From positions 1-23,532 of the forward strand of contig JBKPDV010000227.1 in assembly GCA_046728075.1 (NCBI GenBank): a DNA stretch of 23,532 nt, written 5' to 3'. The position numbers and the translations under genes were made by a program. Below, in pieces: positions 13,490-22,116 of this stretch. Under the pieces are notes generated by a model that was not told the DNA's origin, searched no databases, and saw only the letters and a program-made list of their open reading frames with translations. Source of the stretch: JBKPDV01 sp046728075. Its GTDB lineage: Bacteria; Acidobacteriota; Thermoanaerobaculia; UBA5066; Gp7-AA6. Positions within the stretch are counted from its first letter, which is position 1. Every line of letters starts with the position of its first letter.

Positions 13490-15966
13490 ACGACGAGGCA
13501 CTGGCCGCATCATCTGTTGTCGTAGGCAGCTCCGACGCGGAGTCGACAGGTCTGGGACAGGAGAATTTCGTGCCGCTTGCCGTGCGCGGCTTCGGCGATC
13601 CGTGGAATTCCTACCTGCAGTCAATGACATGGTTCGAGGGCAAGCTGTACTGCGGCACGGCCCGGGCGGCGAACTGTTTTCTCTACGCGCGGAAGGTCGG
13701 CCGCCCGCAATGGCACCCATGGCCGACGAAATGTCCGGACGGCGATATCGGCCAAGCCATCGACTTGAGGGGACAGATTTGGCGCTTCGATCCGGTGACG
13801 GCCCGGTGGGACATGGTGTATGTCTCCCCGCTGGTGAAAACCGCCGACGGTCGGGAGTTCCCGCGCGATATCAGCTATCGCAGCATGGGCGTGCTGCAGA
13901 CCAAGTCCGACGCCAAGCCGACGCTTTACGTCAACAACTTCACGAGCTGGCGCAGCGGCAAGAGCGCGACGATCCTTCGCTCCGAAGACGGGACCAGCTT
14001 CGAGGATCTGTCGCGCGACGGTTTCGGCCTGCAAAGCGTATCCTCGTACCGCACGCTGAGATCGTTCAAGGGGCGGCTTTACACGACCGCAGTCGGGCAC
14101 GGAAGCGGTGTCATCAATACGTCCCGCTACCCGGTCGTCTTCGAATGCGACGATCTTGCGTCGCAGCAGTGGCGACCGGTCAGCGAGCCCGGGTTCGGTG
14201 ATCCCGACAACGTCGTGGTGTTCGAACTGGAAGTGTTCGATGGCCATCTCTACGCCGGTACCGGGAATTACGTCTCCGGCCTTCAGCTGTGGAAGACGAA
14301 CGCGGAAGGCCCGCGGCCGTATGAATGGAAACGCATCCTCCACGGCGGCGCCTATCGCGGGGTGTTCAATGAAGGCGTCGCGGCCATGTGCGTCTTCAAG
14401 GACGGCCTCTACATCAGCGGCTGCATCCAGGACGGTGGCTATGACCGCGTGAACCGGATCGGCCCCGGGGCGCCAGAGCTGATCCGGGTCAACCCCGACG
14501 ACAGCTGGGACCTGATCGTGGGGAGCCCCCGACTGACGCCGGAAGGCGTGCGGGAACCGACGAGCGGCTATCATCCGGGGTTCGACGATATCACCAACGG
14601 CTACTTCTGGCGGATGTGCGTTCATCAGGACCGGCTTTATGTGGGGACGCTGAATTGGGCGGTCTATCTGCCCTATGTCGACCGAAAGCGGCTGCCCGAT
14701 CCGGCGCGCCATGTCCTCGAGGGATTCGGCGTGAATGAACTCGTCGAGCAGCACGGTGGGTTCGATTTGTGGAGCACCGCGGATGGCGATCATTTCAGCC
14801 CCGTCACTCTCAGGGGATTTGCCAACCCATTCAATTGCGGCGCCCGCACCCTCGTCTCCAGTCCGATCGGCCTCGTCGTCGGCACGGTGAATCCGTTCGG
14901 GCCGGAGGTGGCGGAGGAGCACGATGGGGTGTTCCGATACGTGCCCAACCGCCGTGGCGGTGCCGAAGTCTGGCTCGGCGCTTCCACATTGCCGGCGAAT
15001 TTGCTTGATGCGGTGCCGCACGGCGCTCTGCAAGGCGATCGAGGCGCAGAAAATACCTGGCGCCTGCCTTCCGTCGATCAGGATGTCAAGAAGCGCATTC
15101 GATTGGTCGCCGATGAAGAGCGCGATCCGGGCCGCTTCGAATTCGACGCGGCGAGTCTGCGACGTCGGGCATCGGCGATTGATCAAGCGGCTCTCATCGC
15201 CGATCCGATATCGGAGGCGCGCGGCCTATTCGATCTGCAGGCGACCGGTCTGGAGCACCTCCCGCAGGCCGGTCCCGTACTTCTCCTCGGCAACAATCCG
15301 GTGGCGCCGCTGCTGATCGACTTTCTTCCGGTTGCCGCCCATACCGTCTATACGCTCGATGCGGTCCTTCGCCATCGCGCCGGCCCGGCCTGGGTGCTGG
15401 CTTCGCCGAATTATTTCGAGCTGGCAGAGCGGTTGAATTTCCTGCTGCCTCTGCTCGAGCGCCTGGGCTACCTCCCGGCCACGGCGGGCAACGGAATACG
15501 GGTGCTCGAACGAGGCGAGGCCGTCCTGGGTTATCCGGAAGATAAGCCATCTCGGCCGCCCTACGATCTGCGTCCGTTCTCCACCGCGTACGCACAAATG
15601 GCTTTGGAAACCGGAGCGCCCATCGTGCCCACGGTGTTCATAGGCACACACGAAAGTCATCTCCTCATCGAGCACAAGGGCAAGCAGGTCCTTGTCAACA
15701 AGAGGCGGCGCACGCGGACGACCTTCCGGCTGACGTTCATGCCCGCGATCGATGTGCGCGAGCAGCTGGGGCGGCGCCCCACTTCGGCGGCCATCGAGAG
15801 CTTCTGCAGCGCTCTGCGCAGGCAAATGGAGACGGTGATCGAATTGGAAAAGAATCAGCGGCCGTTGGTGAAGCTCGTCGAGCACCTGCAGCGCCGGCAT
15901 CTCCGCCTGCGCAAGGACCGCGAAGAGACGCCCATCAGCCCGCAGGATATTTGGGATGACATGTGA
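13486..15966 (+). CDS. Beta-propeller fused to a degenerate PlsC-like acyltransferase domain
   Basis: An 826-residue two-part protein (GTG start chosen from the RBS; ATG 13435 is the alternative). Residues about 25-505 contain six or seven repeats of a beta-blade type, seen as W/F-x-G-x-LY-x-GT units (EGKLYCGT, KGRLYTTA, DGHLYAGT, KDGLYISG, QDRLYVGT, IGLVVGT) with following aromatic or basic strands such as LQLWKT and FDLWST; this is a Kelch/BNR-like propeller. After a linker, residues about 580-790 resemble lysophospholipid/diacylglycerol acyltransferases: GLEHLPQAGPVLLLGNN, then VLERGEAVLGYPED, then GAPIVPTVFIG. In the catalytic NHx4D-type motif the His is Asn (GNNPVAPLLID), and the later motif reads YPEDKPSRPP rather than FPEGTRS. 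No signal peptide or clear membrane helix. It may bind or present an acyl acceptor rather than catalyse, or use an altered mechanism. The fusion is unfamiliar to me. Confidence 0.8.
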   Translation: MNDEALAASSVVVGSSDAESTGLGQENFVPLAVRGFGDPWNSYLQSMTWFEGKLYCGTARAANCFLYARKVGRPQWHPWPTKCPDGDIGQAIDLRGQIWRFDPVTARWDMVYVSPLVKTADGREFPRDISYRSMGVLQTKSDAKPTLYVNNFTSWRSGKSATILRSEDGTSFEDLSRDGFGLQSVSSYRTLRSFKGRLYTTAVGHGSGVINTSRYPVVFECDDLASQQWRPVSEPGFGDPDNVVVFELEVFDGHLYAGTGNYVSGLQLWKTNAEGPRPYEWKRILHGGAYRGVFNEGVAAMCVFKDGLYISGCIQDGGYDRVNRIGPGAPELIRVNPDDSWDLIVGSPRLTPEGVREPTSGYHPGFDDITNGYFWRMCVHQDRLYVGTLNWAVYLPYVDRKRLPDPARHVLEGFGVNELVEQHGGFDLWSTADGDHFSPVTLRGFANPFNCGARTLVSSPIGLVVGTVNPFGPEVAEEHDGVFRYVPNRRGGAEVWLGASTLPANLLDAVPHGALQGDRGAENTWRLPSVDQDVKKRIRLVADEERDPGRFEFDAASLRRRASAIDQAALIADPISEARGLFDLQATGLEHLPQAGPVLLLGNNPVAPLLIDFLPVAAHTVYTLDAVLRHRAGPAWVLASPNYFELAERLNFLLPLLERLGYLPATAGNGIRVLERGEAVLGYPEDKPSRPPYDLRPFSTAYAQMALETGAPIVPTVFIGTHESHLLIEHKGKQVLVNKRRRTRTTFRLTFMPAIDVREQLGRRPTSAAIESFCSALRRQMETVIELEKNQRPLVKLVEHLQRRHLRLRKDREETPISPQDIWDDM

Positions 15967-16017
15967 TTCGGCTACTTGTCGCAACATCACTTCCATGCAC
16001 GCCAGCAAGGTTCCAAC

Positions 16018-18435
16018 ATGGATCTGCAAATGCCCTTCGAGGACTATCTGGTTATCGACCTTAGTCGGGAGCGTGCCGGTTCCTATTGCACGCGGCTTCT
16101 TGCGGGGTTTGGCGCTCGCGTCGTCAAGGTCGAGCCGCTCGGCGGCGACCCGTTGCGGGCCTGCGGCCCGTTCGTCGGCGGCGATCCGGGGATCGAACGC
16201 AGCATTCCGTTTCACTGGCTCAATGGCGGGAAGGAGAGCGTGGCCCTCGACCTCGAGTCCGATGAAGGCCGTCGTTCTCTCGAGATCCTGATCCGTCAGG
16301 CCGATGTCATTGTCGAGAGCCTAGGCCCCGGTGTCATGCAGGGCTGGGGATTCGATCGCGACGCTATACGGAAACTCAACCCGCGCCTGATCTTCGCCGC
16401 GATCTCGAATTTCGGCGATGGCGGCCCGTACCGTGATTACAAGGCGGACGATGCCATCCTCTATGCCCTCAGTGGCGGCATGATCGCAACCGGCGATCCC
16501 GACAAGGCGCCACTATCGGCCGGGCCTGCCGTGGCGAGGTACACTGCCGGACTGTATGCCTACATAGCTGTCCTCATGGCGGCATGGCGACGGTTCGACA
16601 GCCAGGACGGCGAGTTCATCGAGGTCCCGGTCCACGAAAGCGCCCTGCAGAACGTCGAAACTCACCTGTCGGACTATGCGCACGATCAGAAGATCGCCCG
16701 CCGAAATGGCGATGACCACCTCTTCGTGCCGTGGCGCACTTATCCCTGTCGCGACGGCTATGCGGCCGTGATTGGAGGCCCGGTGCGCCATTGGCACAAA
16801 GCCGCGCAGGTGTTCGACGAACCGCGTCTCGCAGTGCCGGATCTGAAGCATATGGTGGACCGTCACAAGCGACGTCGAGAGGTCGAGGACCTATTGCGGC
16901 CCTGGCTGATGGGTCATGACCGGCGAGAGGTGTATCACAAAGGGCAAGCTGCGGGTTTAGCCCTGAGCTATCTTGCCAGCCTCGCCGAAGCGGCCGATTG
17001 GCCGCAGCATCAGGCGAGAGGCTTTTTTGTGCACACAGAGCCGCATCCCGTCGTCGGACAGCTGCGAATTTCGGGTGCGCCCTTCCGGCTGGAATCAGCT
17101 CCTTGGTGCGTTGGCCGAGCGCCGCTGCTGGGCGAGCATACCCGCAGCGTTCTCGATGAAATGCAGCGTCGCGCGGTCGACAAAGTAGATCATCCTGCCA
17201 GGGGCTGTGGAGCGTCGACGGCCAGGCGGCCGCTGGAAGGTCTCCGCGTGATCGACATGAGCCACGGTTGGGCCGGCCCGCACGGCGGCCGTCTGCTGGC
17301 GGATTTCGGCGCCGAGGTCGTCAAGCTCGAATATTTCCGGCGGCTGGATTTCATGCGCGGCGCGCGAAGGGACAACCGCGCCTATGACCGGCACTCGGGC
17401 TTCGTTCAGTTCAATCGCAACAAGCGCTCCCTGGCGCTCGACCTTCGGGATCGGCGCGATCTCGGCGTCTTCGAGGATCTCGTGCGGACCGCCGACGTCG
17501 TCATGTCAACGTCGCGGCCAGGCGTGCTCGAACGTCTCGGCATTTCCCTGGCGCGCCTGCGCGAACTCAAGCCCGACATCATTTTCCTGGCGATGAGCGC
17601 GCACGGTCTGCAGGGCCCTGAATCGTCCTACGGGCAGTATGGCGGAGGCATTGAGGCAATCAGCGGTATACAGTCTCTAACTGCCTACGACGAGAAAAGC
17701 GACCCGCGGCGCATCCGCGAAATGGACGTGACCAACGGGATCGTAGGAGCGGCAGCCCTGTTGACGGCTTTGCTCGCCCGGCGACGCACGGGAGTCGGCC
17801 GGTTCATCGATTTGTCGGAAGTCGAAGCGGCGACCCACGCTCTCGCGGGCGAACACTTTCTTGAGCACATGACGAACGGATTCTCCAGTCTCCCGGTCGG
17901 CAACCGGCACGCCACCCAGGCGCCGCACGGGTGCTACCGCTGCCGGGGAGAGGACGCCTGGCTGGTGATATCGATCGGCAGCGACGATGAGTGGCGCGCT
18001 CTCTGCAGGGTAACCGGGCATGCGGAGTGGCTGACAGACCCGCGGTTTGCGGATTTGGCCAGACGGCGCCGGCATCATGACGCGCTCGACGAGCTGATCA
18101 CCGAATGGACACGCAACCTGCCAAAGCTCGATGCAATGGCGCAATTGCAGAAAGGCGGCGTTCCCGCTGGCGCGGTTCTCAACGCGGCCGATCTCCTGGT
18201 GGATCCGCACTTGCAAGAACGAGGCTATTTCCGCCGGCCGGTCGAGGCCCCGGCGGCCCCGCTGTTCCCGGGCTTCCCCTTCCAGTTGTCGGAGGGGGGC
18301 GGCGAAGTACGCAGACCCGGCCCGGCACTCGGCGAGGCCAATCAGGAGATTGTATGCGAATGGCTCAAACGGCCGGCCTCGGACGTGCGACGATTCTCCG
18401 ACGACGAAGTGCGTACGGAATTTGACGTCGACTGA
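16018..18435 (+). CDS. Fused tandem family III CoA-transferase (CaiB/BaiF-like)
   Basis: An 805-residue protein made of two full CaiB/BaiF domains in one chain. Half 1 (about 1-395) shows LVIDLSRERAGSYCTRLLAGFG, ARVVKVEPLGGDP and LNGGKESVALDL. Half 2 (about 405-795) shows LRVIDMSHGWAGPHGGRLL, AEVVKLEYF, FNRNKRSLALDL and GGVPAGAVLNAADLLVDP. Family III enzymes move CoA between carboxylic acids through an aspartyl-CoA thioester. At the aligned position both halves have Glu (Glu207 in VPVHESAL, Glu603 in LSEVEAAT) instead of Asp. Start ATG 16018 is preceded by AAGG with 8-base spacing; a TTG at 15976 is in frame but weaker. The gene lies 51 bases after the propeller gene and ends the + strand operon. 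It could activate a starter acid or convert a released polyketide acid to its CoA ester, or act as a racemase-like relative; the substrate is unknown. Confidence 0.9.
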   Translation: MDLQMPFEDYLVIDLSRERAGSYCTRLLAGFGARVVKVEPLGGDPLRACGPFVGGDPGIERSIPFHWLNGGKESVALDLESDEGRRSLEILIRQADVIVESLGPGVMQGWGFDRDAIRKLNPRLIFAAISNFGDGGPYRDYKADDAILYALSGGMIATGDPDKAPLSAGPAVARYTAGLYAYIAVLMAAWRRFDSQDGEFIEVPVHESALQNVETHLSDYAHDQKIARRNGDDHLFVPWRTYPCRDGYAAVIGGPVRHWHKAAQVFDEPRLAVPDLKHMVDRHKRRREVEDLLRPWLMGHDRREVYHKGQAAGLALSYLASLAEAADWPQHQARGFFVHTEPHPVVGQLRISGAPFRLESAPWCVGRAPLLGEHTRSVLDEMQRRAVDKVDHPARGCGASTARRPLEGLRVIDMSHGWAGPHGGRLLADFGAEVVKLEYFRRLDFMRGARRDNRAYDRHSGFVQFNRNKRSLALDLRDRRDLGVFEDLVRTADVVMSTSRPGVLERLGISLARLRELKPDIIFLAMSAHGLQGPESSYGQYGGGIEAISGIQSLTAYDEKSDPRRIREMDVTNGIVGAAALLTALLARRRTGVGRFIDLSEVEAATHALAGEHFLEHMTNGFSSLPVGNRHATQAPHGCYRCRGEDAWLVISIGSDDEWRALCRVTGHAEWLTDPRFADLARRRRHHDALDELITEWTRNLPKLDAMAQLQKGGVPAGAVLNAADLLVDPHLQERGYFRRPVEAPAAPLFPGFPFQLSEGGGEVRRPGPALGEANQEIVCEWLKRPASDVRRFSDDEVRTEFDVD

Positions 18436-18481
18436 TCCTGGCAGCGCATCCGAGGCATTCGCGCTTGCGAGGCGCGGCCAG

Positions 18482-19426
18482 CTAGGATTTCGGGTGCTGC
18501 TTGAAGAAGTTCCAGATCACTTGCGTTGCGTCGATATCTCGGCACACGTTACCGACCACGAACTTCGGTGCATATTGGCTGCCTCCGGGCCAAGTATGCC
18601 CGCCGCCGTTTAGCGTCATGAGACGGACCTCGGTATTGTTTGGCCCGTTCCAGCTCGTCCAGTCGATCGTACAACCGTCCTCGCTCGCAGTCTTGGGAAC
18701 GAGGCCGCGGGACTGCTGAATCGCTTTCGTGCGGTCGGCACGGTTCCACAAGTTCACGGTTTCGTTGGTGCTGACGATGGCGCCACGTTTGCCGCCGATG
18801 ATGGGCACGTTCACGTCTCCGCCGCCGTAAGGCATCAGAGGATCGGCGGTTCCCTGCATGATCAGGACGGATACGGGATGCGTCGGATTGAACCGCGAGG
18901 CAAATCGGTCCGCGATACCGCCCGCTACTGGTGCGATGGCGGCGACGCGGTCGGACAGATTGGCGCCAACATAGTTGCTGAAGACGGCGCCGTTCGAGAT
19001 GCCGGTAGCGTAGATCTGGCGCGCATCGACCCGGTACTTGCGGGAGACGTCGTCGATCACAGCGGATACGAAAGCAAGGTCGTCGACATTCTCCGTGTAT
19101 GCCTTCGACGATGGGATCACTCGCCCGTCGTTCCAGTTCGTCCCGTATGCCTCGGGGTAGACGACGATGAAGCGTTCGCGATCGGCCAGATCGCTGAATT
19201 TTGTCAGCTTCTCCATGCTGCGCCCGCCGCCATGGCCGCCATGGAAGCATAACACCAAGGCCGTCGGCGTTTTGCCGTCGAGGTTTGGCGGAGCGTGCAG
19301 ACGATACGTGCGCTTGATGCCCTGCACCGTAATCGTCTCGTCAGTGCTTCCGGCGAGAGTGCTGCCGCTCAGAATACAGGACCAGAACAGCATGAGACCG
19401 GCCACGATGGCACTCCTGCGTATCAT
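18482..19426 (-). CDS. Secreted LpqC/PHB-depolymerase-like esterase (copy 1)
   Basis: A 314-residue alpha/beta hydrolase of the poly(3-hydroxybutyrate) depolymerase/LpqC/feruloyl-esterase group. The N-terminal signal peptide is MIRRSAIVAGLMLFWSCILS with a likely cleavage near residues 25-27. The family motif CFHGGHGGG (from 60) forms the oxyanion loop, nucleophile Ser144 lies in TGISNGA, Asp195 in QGTADPLMPYGG, and His277 in GGGHTWPGG. Start ATG 19426 is preferred because the GAGGGTGAAG purine run gives it a Shine-Dalgarno; an in-frame GTG at 19435 is possible. It lies downstream of the PqqD/HlyD-type membrane protein gene on the same strand (100-base gap) and converges with the polyketide operon across 46 bases. 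It probably hydrolyses short polyester or aromatic ester substrates outside the cytoplasm. Confidence 0.9.
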   Translation of the reverse strand: MIRRSAIVAGLMLFWSCILSGSTLAGSTDETITVQGIKRTYRLHAPPNLDGKTPTALVLCFHGGHGGGRSMEKLTKFSDLADRERFIVVYPEAYGTNWNDGRVIPSSKAYTENVDDLAFVSAVIDDVSRKYRVDARQIYATGISNGAVFSNYVGANLSDRVAAIAPVAGGIADRFASRFNPTHPVSVLIMQGTADPLMPYGGGDVNVPIIGGKRGAIVSTNETVNLWNRADRTKAIQQSRGLVPKTASEDGCTIDWTSWNGPNNTEVRLMTLNGGGHTWPGGSQYAPKFVVGNVCRDIDATQVIWNFFKQHPKS

Positions 19427-19467
19427 CGGCTTCACCCTCTGTCGATCGCGGCCCGAAACAGGCCTGC

Positions 19468-19488
19468 GAAAGTTACTTTCCGATCATA
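19468..19488 (-). promoter_or_regulatory. Candidate -10 box with overlapping palindromic operator
   Basis: On the minus strand a TATGAT hexamer (19483-19488) sits upstream of the copy 1 esterase gene, with no good -35 at 16-18 bases. Just downstream is a perfect 6-bp inverted repeat with a one-base centre, GAAAGT-T-ACTTTC (19468-19480, plus-strand reading), which would cover the transcription start. That is the usual place for a repressor site. Both elements are short and could be chance. Confidence 0.3.
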
Positions 19489-19526
19489 CAAGGCGCCAGT
19501 TGAATGGACGATGAACGATCGGCCTC

Positions 19527-22016
19527 TCAAGGAATCCAAGACCACACTTCAATGCGGAAGAAGCGCACAATCAGGCGTGTGTAGGCTTCCCAGACTGGCA
19601 TTTCCGAGCCTTCGATCTTCGCGAAGCCGGTCATCTGCGGTTTCAGCAGGCCGCCGTCGTTGGGCAACTCTGTCTTGACGCGGACGACCAGCCCGTAGTT
19701 GACCTTTTCGGCGACGGGCGCAATTGCGGTGATCTTGCCGATGATCTCCCGATCGCTGTAGCCCCAGGGCTTGAGGCGGACGCGTTCGCCTACTTGAACC
19801 TGGGCGATGTCCGTTTCCGGCACTAATATCTCCGCCTGTGCGACACGGCTGTCCTCCAGCTCCGCAAAAAGACCGCCGACGTTCAGATAATTGCCGAGCG
19901 TCAGTTCGAGGTCCTTTGTCACGACCCGTCCCGATACGGGGGCACGCAGACGCGTGCGATCGACCTCGTCTTGCAGATACCGGTATTGTTCCTCAAGGCG
20001 CCGGACCTCTGCTTCCGATGCGGCGATGGTGGAATCCTGTGTGCTCGATTTGACGAGGTCGAGATTCGCTTGCGCGACGGCCAAGTCGGCGACGTTCTTG
20101 TTGTACTCCGAGATCGCGGCTTCGACCTCGCGCTTGGCCGTGATGCCGGACCTGAGGAGTTGGCTCTGCCGGTCGGCCTCCGCCTTCGAGAAGGCGATGC
20201 GCGATTGGGCGGCGTCCACCTGCTTCTGCGCCAGATCGATGGCTTCGGACTTTGCTCCGTCTCGCAAACGTTGCAAATCGGCCTGGGCCTTCTCGAGGCT
20301 GGCCTTGGTGAGTGTAAGATCCCTAACCTCGTTCCAGTCGGACAGCACGCCCATGACCTGGCCACGTTGGACCCAGTCACCTTCGCGGACGAAGACGTTC
20401 ATCACTTCGCCGTCGACGCGCGCGCGGACGTCGACTCGGGCCGACGGGAGGATGCTGAAGTCGCCACCAGCCTCATAGGGATAGGGAAGGAACGCGATGA
20501 TCGCGCACGCGCCGAGAAAGGCCGCCCGAATCGCATAGAGGCGGTAGTTGGTCGGCGATGCCCGTGGTGCGGCCCGGAACTGAAGCGGTCCACCGATATC
20601 GTGGTTCGGCAGCCGGGCAGGTGCGGCGACGAGACCAGTCTTCGCCGGTTGTGCTTTCGGCATCGTCACGACGTTCACGGCTGCTGCCGGGTCGATTTTC
20701 TTCGCGGCACGTAAGCTCTGTACGCTCAACCAACCCGAATAGAACCAAGTCAAAGCCAGTATTGCCACGACGGCGAACATGGCCGCGCCGGCGCCGTTGA
20801 AACGCAGTTCCAAGCGGGTGCCGATATAAAGCAGGATTGCGGCCGCATACACGGTGGTTGCGATGACCACGCCGGCCGCGAACAGCAGCAGCCCCCATTT
20901 CTCGCGCGGCGTCAACGCCTCGGGTGTCCGGCGCCCGTGCCATTTCATCCCAAGGAGCCGCATGGCGCGATCGATAAGAAGCGGCTGATCCAGGTATTCC
21001 GCAAGCCACCGATAACCGTCGCTCGGGATCAGTGGAATCGACGTGACGACGAATGCCCAGAAGGCAATCTGGCCGGTTATCAGGGCGAACTGCGACAATG
21101 CCGTGCCCGCTGGGCGGAAGGCGATCCAGACGAACGTTGCGACCGAGAAGATCGCCAATCGCATCAGCAAGGGCGCCGCGCAGGTCCAAAGGCGGGCGCG
21201 TCGAGGCTGCTGCCAGATGGGCCGCGTTTCGACGTAGAGCCGGGGGATGACGCCGCCCGTCAATTGGATGCCGAACTCTTTGATAGGTGCGCCAAATGCA
21301 GTGGCGACAGTTCCCTCGGCACTGCGCACGAGGAACTCGTATGCGAAGAGCAACGTGACGAAGAGGACCAATGACCCGACCGAATGCGTCGCCGCGACGT
21401 TGACGATATCGTTGACGACATCATTCTGATGGTGAAACAGCGTCAGGCCGGCCATGACGATGGCCGGCAGCAGCAGCCACACGATGTACTTCGACGGCCA
21501 GAAGACTGCTGCCGTTGCCCTGAACAGCCCGCTCGGGTCGAAGAGGCGCCAGCGGAAGGGCGTCCGGACGGCGGCGGCGTCTGGCTCTTCCGGCGGTGCC
21601 GTGGCGTCGGCCGGCTCTACTTTCCAGCTTCCGGCCTCGCCGTCAGACGAATTCGCCGGCTCCAGCAGTCCTGCCTCGCTCAGCTCCTGGATGAAGGCGG
21701 AGAGCTGCGACTTGGTTAGGCGCGTGCCGAATTTTGCCTCGAAGTCGCCCTGCACGTCCTCGAACGACCGCGTTCCGTCGAGTAGCTGGCAGAGGAACAG
21801 CTCCTGCTCGCCGAAATAGAAGACTTCGTTGTTTGTTGCGTCCTTGGCGAAATACTGCACTACGCTGGTGCGAGAATCGCGCGCGGACGTCAGTCTCACA
21901 TTTCGCCGCACACGCATCAGCAGCGACGTCTCGCTTCCTGAGACACCCCGCAGTTTCTGTTCAACGGTCACCACGAGCCTCGGCTTTGTTACCCACGTTA
22001 TCGGCCTGCCCGACAC
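19527..22016 (-). CDS. PqqD-like / pseudo-M50 / HlyD adaptor membrane protein
   Basis: An 829-residue three-part inner-membrane protein. Residues about 53-120 are PqqD-like (FYFGEQELFLCQLLDGTRSF, then a winged-helix-type ELSEAGLLEP). Residues about 175-430 hold roughly six hydrophobic segments in the arrangement of M50 site-2-protease relatives: the stretch AFGAPIKEFGIQL and the PSDGY motif (Asp333) align, but the zinc motif HExxH reads VRSAE at 230-234, so proteolysis is unlikely. A last membrane span (about 495-511) leads to a HlyD/membrane-fusion region: a lipoyl-like half (VDGEVMNVFVREGDWVQRGQ), a long coiled-coil hairpin (about 563-690), the second lipoyl half (RLRAPVSGRVV) and beta-barrel strands to the C-terminus. 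GTG start with a weak GGAA upstream and a good promoter at 22062-22090. Such proteins are usually adaptor parts of envelope export systems; no partner ABC/RND/TolC gene is in the window. Confidence 0.85.
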   Translation of the reverse strand: MSGRPITWVTKPRLVVTVEQKLRGVSGSETSLLMRVRRNVRLTSARDSRTSVVQYFAKDATNNEVFYFGEQELFLCQLLDGTRSFEDVQGDFEAKFGTRLTKSQLSAFIQELSEAGLLEPANSSDGEAGSWKVEPADATAPPEEPDAAAVRTPFRWRLFDPSGLFRATAAVFWPSKYIVWLLLPAIVMAGLTLFHHQNDVVNDIVNVAATHSVGSLVLFVTLLFAYEFLVRSAEGTVATAFGAPIKEFGIQLTGGVIPRLYVETRPIWQQPRRARLWTCAAPLLMRLAIFSVATFVWIAFRPAGTALSQFALITGQIAFWAFVVTSIPLIPSDGYRWLAEYLDQPLLIDRAMRLLGMKWHGRRTPEALTPREKWGLLLFAAGVVIATTVYAAAILLYIGTRLELRFNGAGAAMFAVVAILALTWFYSGWLSVQSLRAAKKIDPAAAVNVVTMPKAQPAKTGLVAAPARLPNHDIGGPLQFRAAPRASPTNYRLYAIRAAFLGACAIIAFLPYPYEAGGDFSILPSARVDVRARVDGEVMNVFVREGDWVQRGQVMGVLSDWNEVRDLTLTKASLEKAQADLQRLRDGAKSEAIDLAQKQVDAAQSRIAFSKAEADRQSQLLRSGITAKREVEAAISEYNKNVADLAVAQANLDLVKSSTQDSTIAASEAEVRRLEEQYRYLQDEVDRTRLRAPVSGRVVTKDLELTLGNYLNVGGLFAELEDSRVAQAEILVPETDIAQVQVGERVRLKPWGYSDREIIGKITAIAPVAEKVNYGLVVRVKTELPNDGGLLKPQMTGFAKIEGSEMPVWEAYTRLIVRFFRIEVWSWIP

Positions 22017-22061
22017 GCTGCCGGATTCCCGCGGCCGCTTATTGCTTCGCTAATCGACGAC

Positions 22062-22090
22062 ATTATGCCGGAATTTTGCGAATTTCTCAA
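22062..22090 (-). promoter_or_regulatory. Sigma70-type promoter of the PqqD/HlyD-like gene
   Basis: On the minus strand TTGAGA (22085-22090) and CATAAT (22062-22067) are separated by exactly 17 bases; 5 of 6 bases of the -10 and 4 of 6 of the -35 match consensus. The predicted start of transcription is about 22055, giving a leader of about 40 bases before the GTG at 22016. Confidence 0.6.
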
Positions 22091-22116
22091 TGGCCTATAG
22101 TCCGGCGAGAACTCGC

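Noticed and set aside
13621..15186. Minus-strand frame of 521 codons opposite the propeller
   Set aside because: The plus-strand frame shows periodic propeller repeats and an acyltransferase-like domain; the minus frame shows neither motifs nor a start signal.
18436..18481. Possible terminator between the convergent CoA-transferase and esterase genes
   Set aside because: Only a 4-bp stem (TCGC-GCTT-GCGA) and a direct CGAGGC repeat were found, with no T-run.
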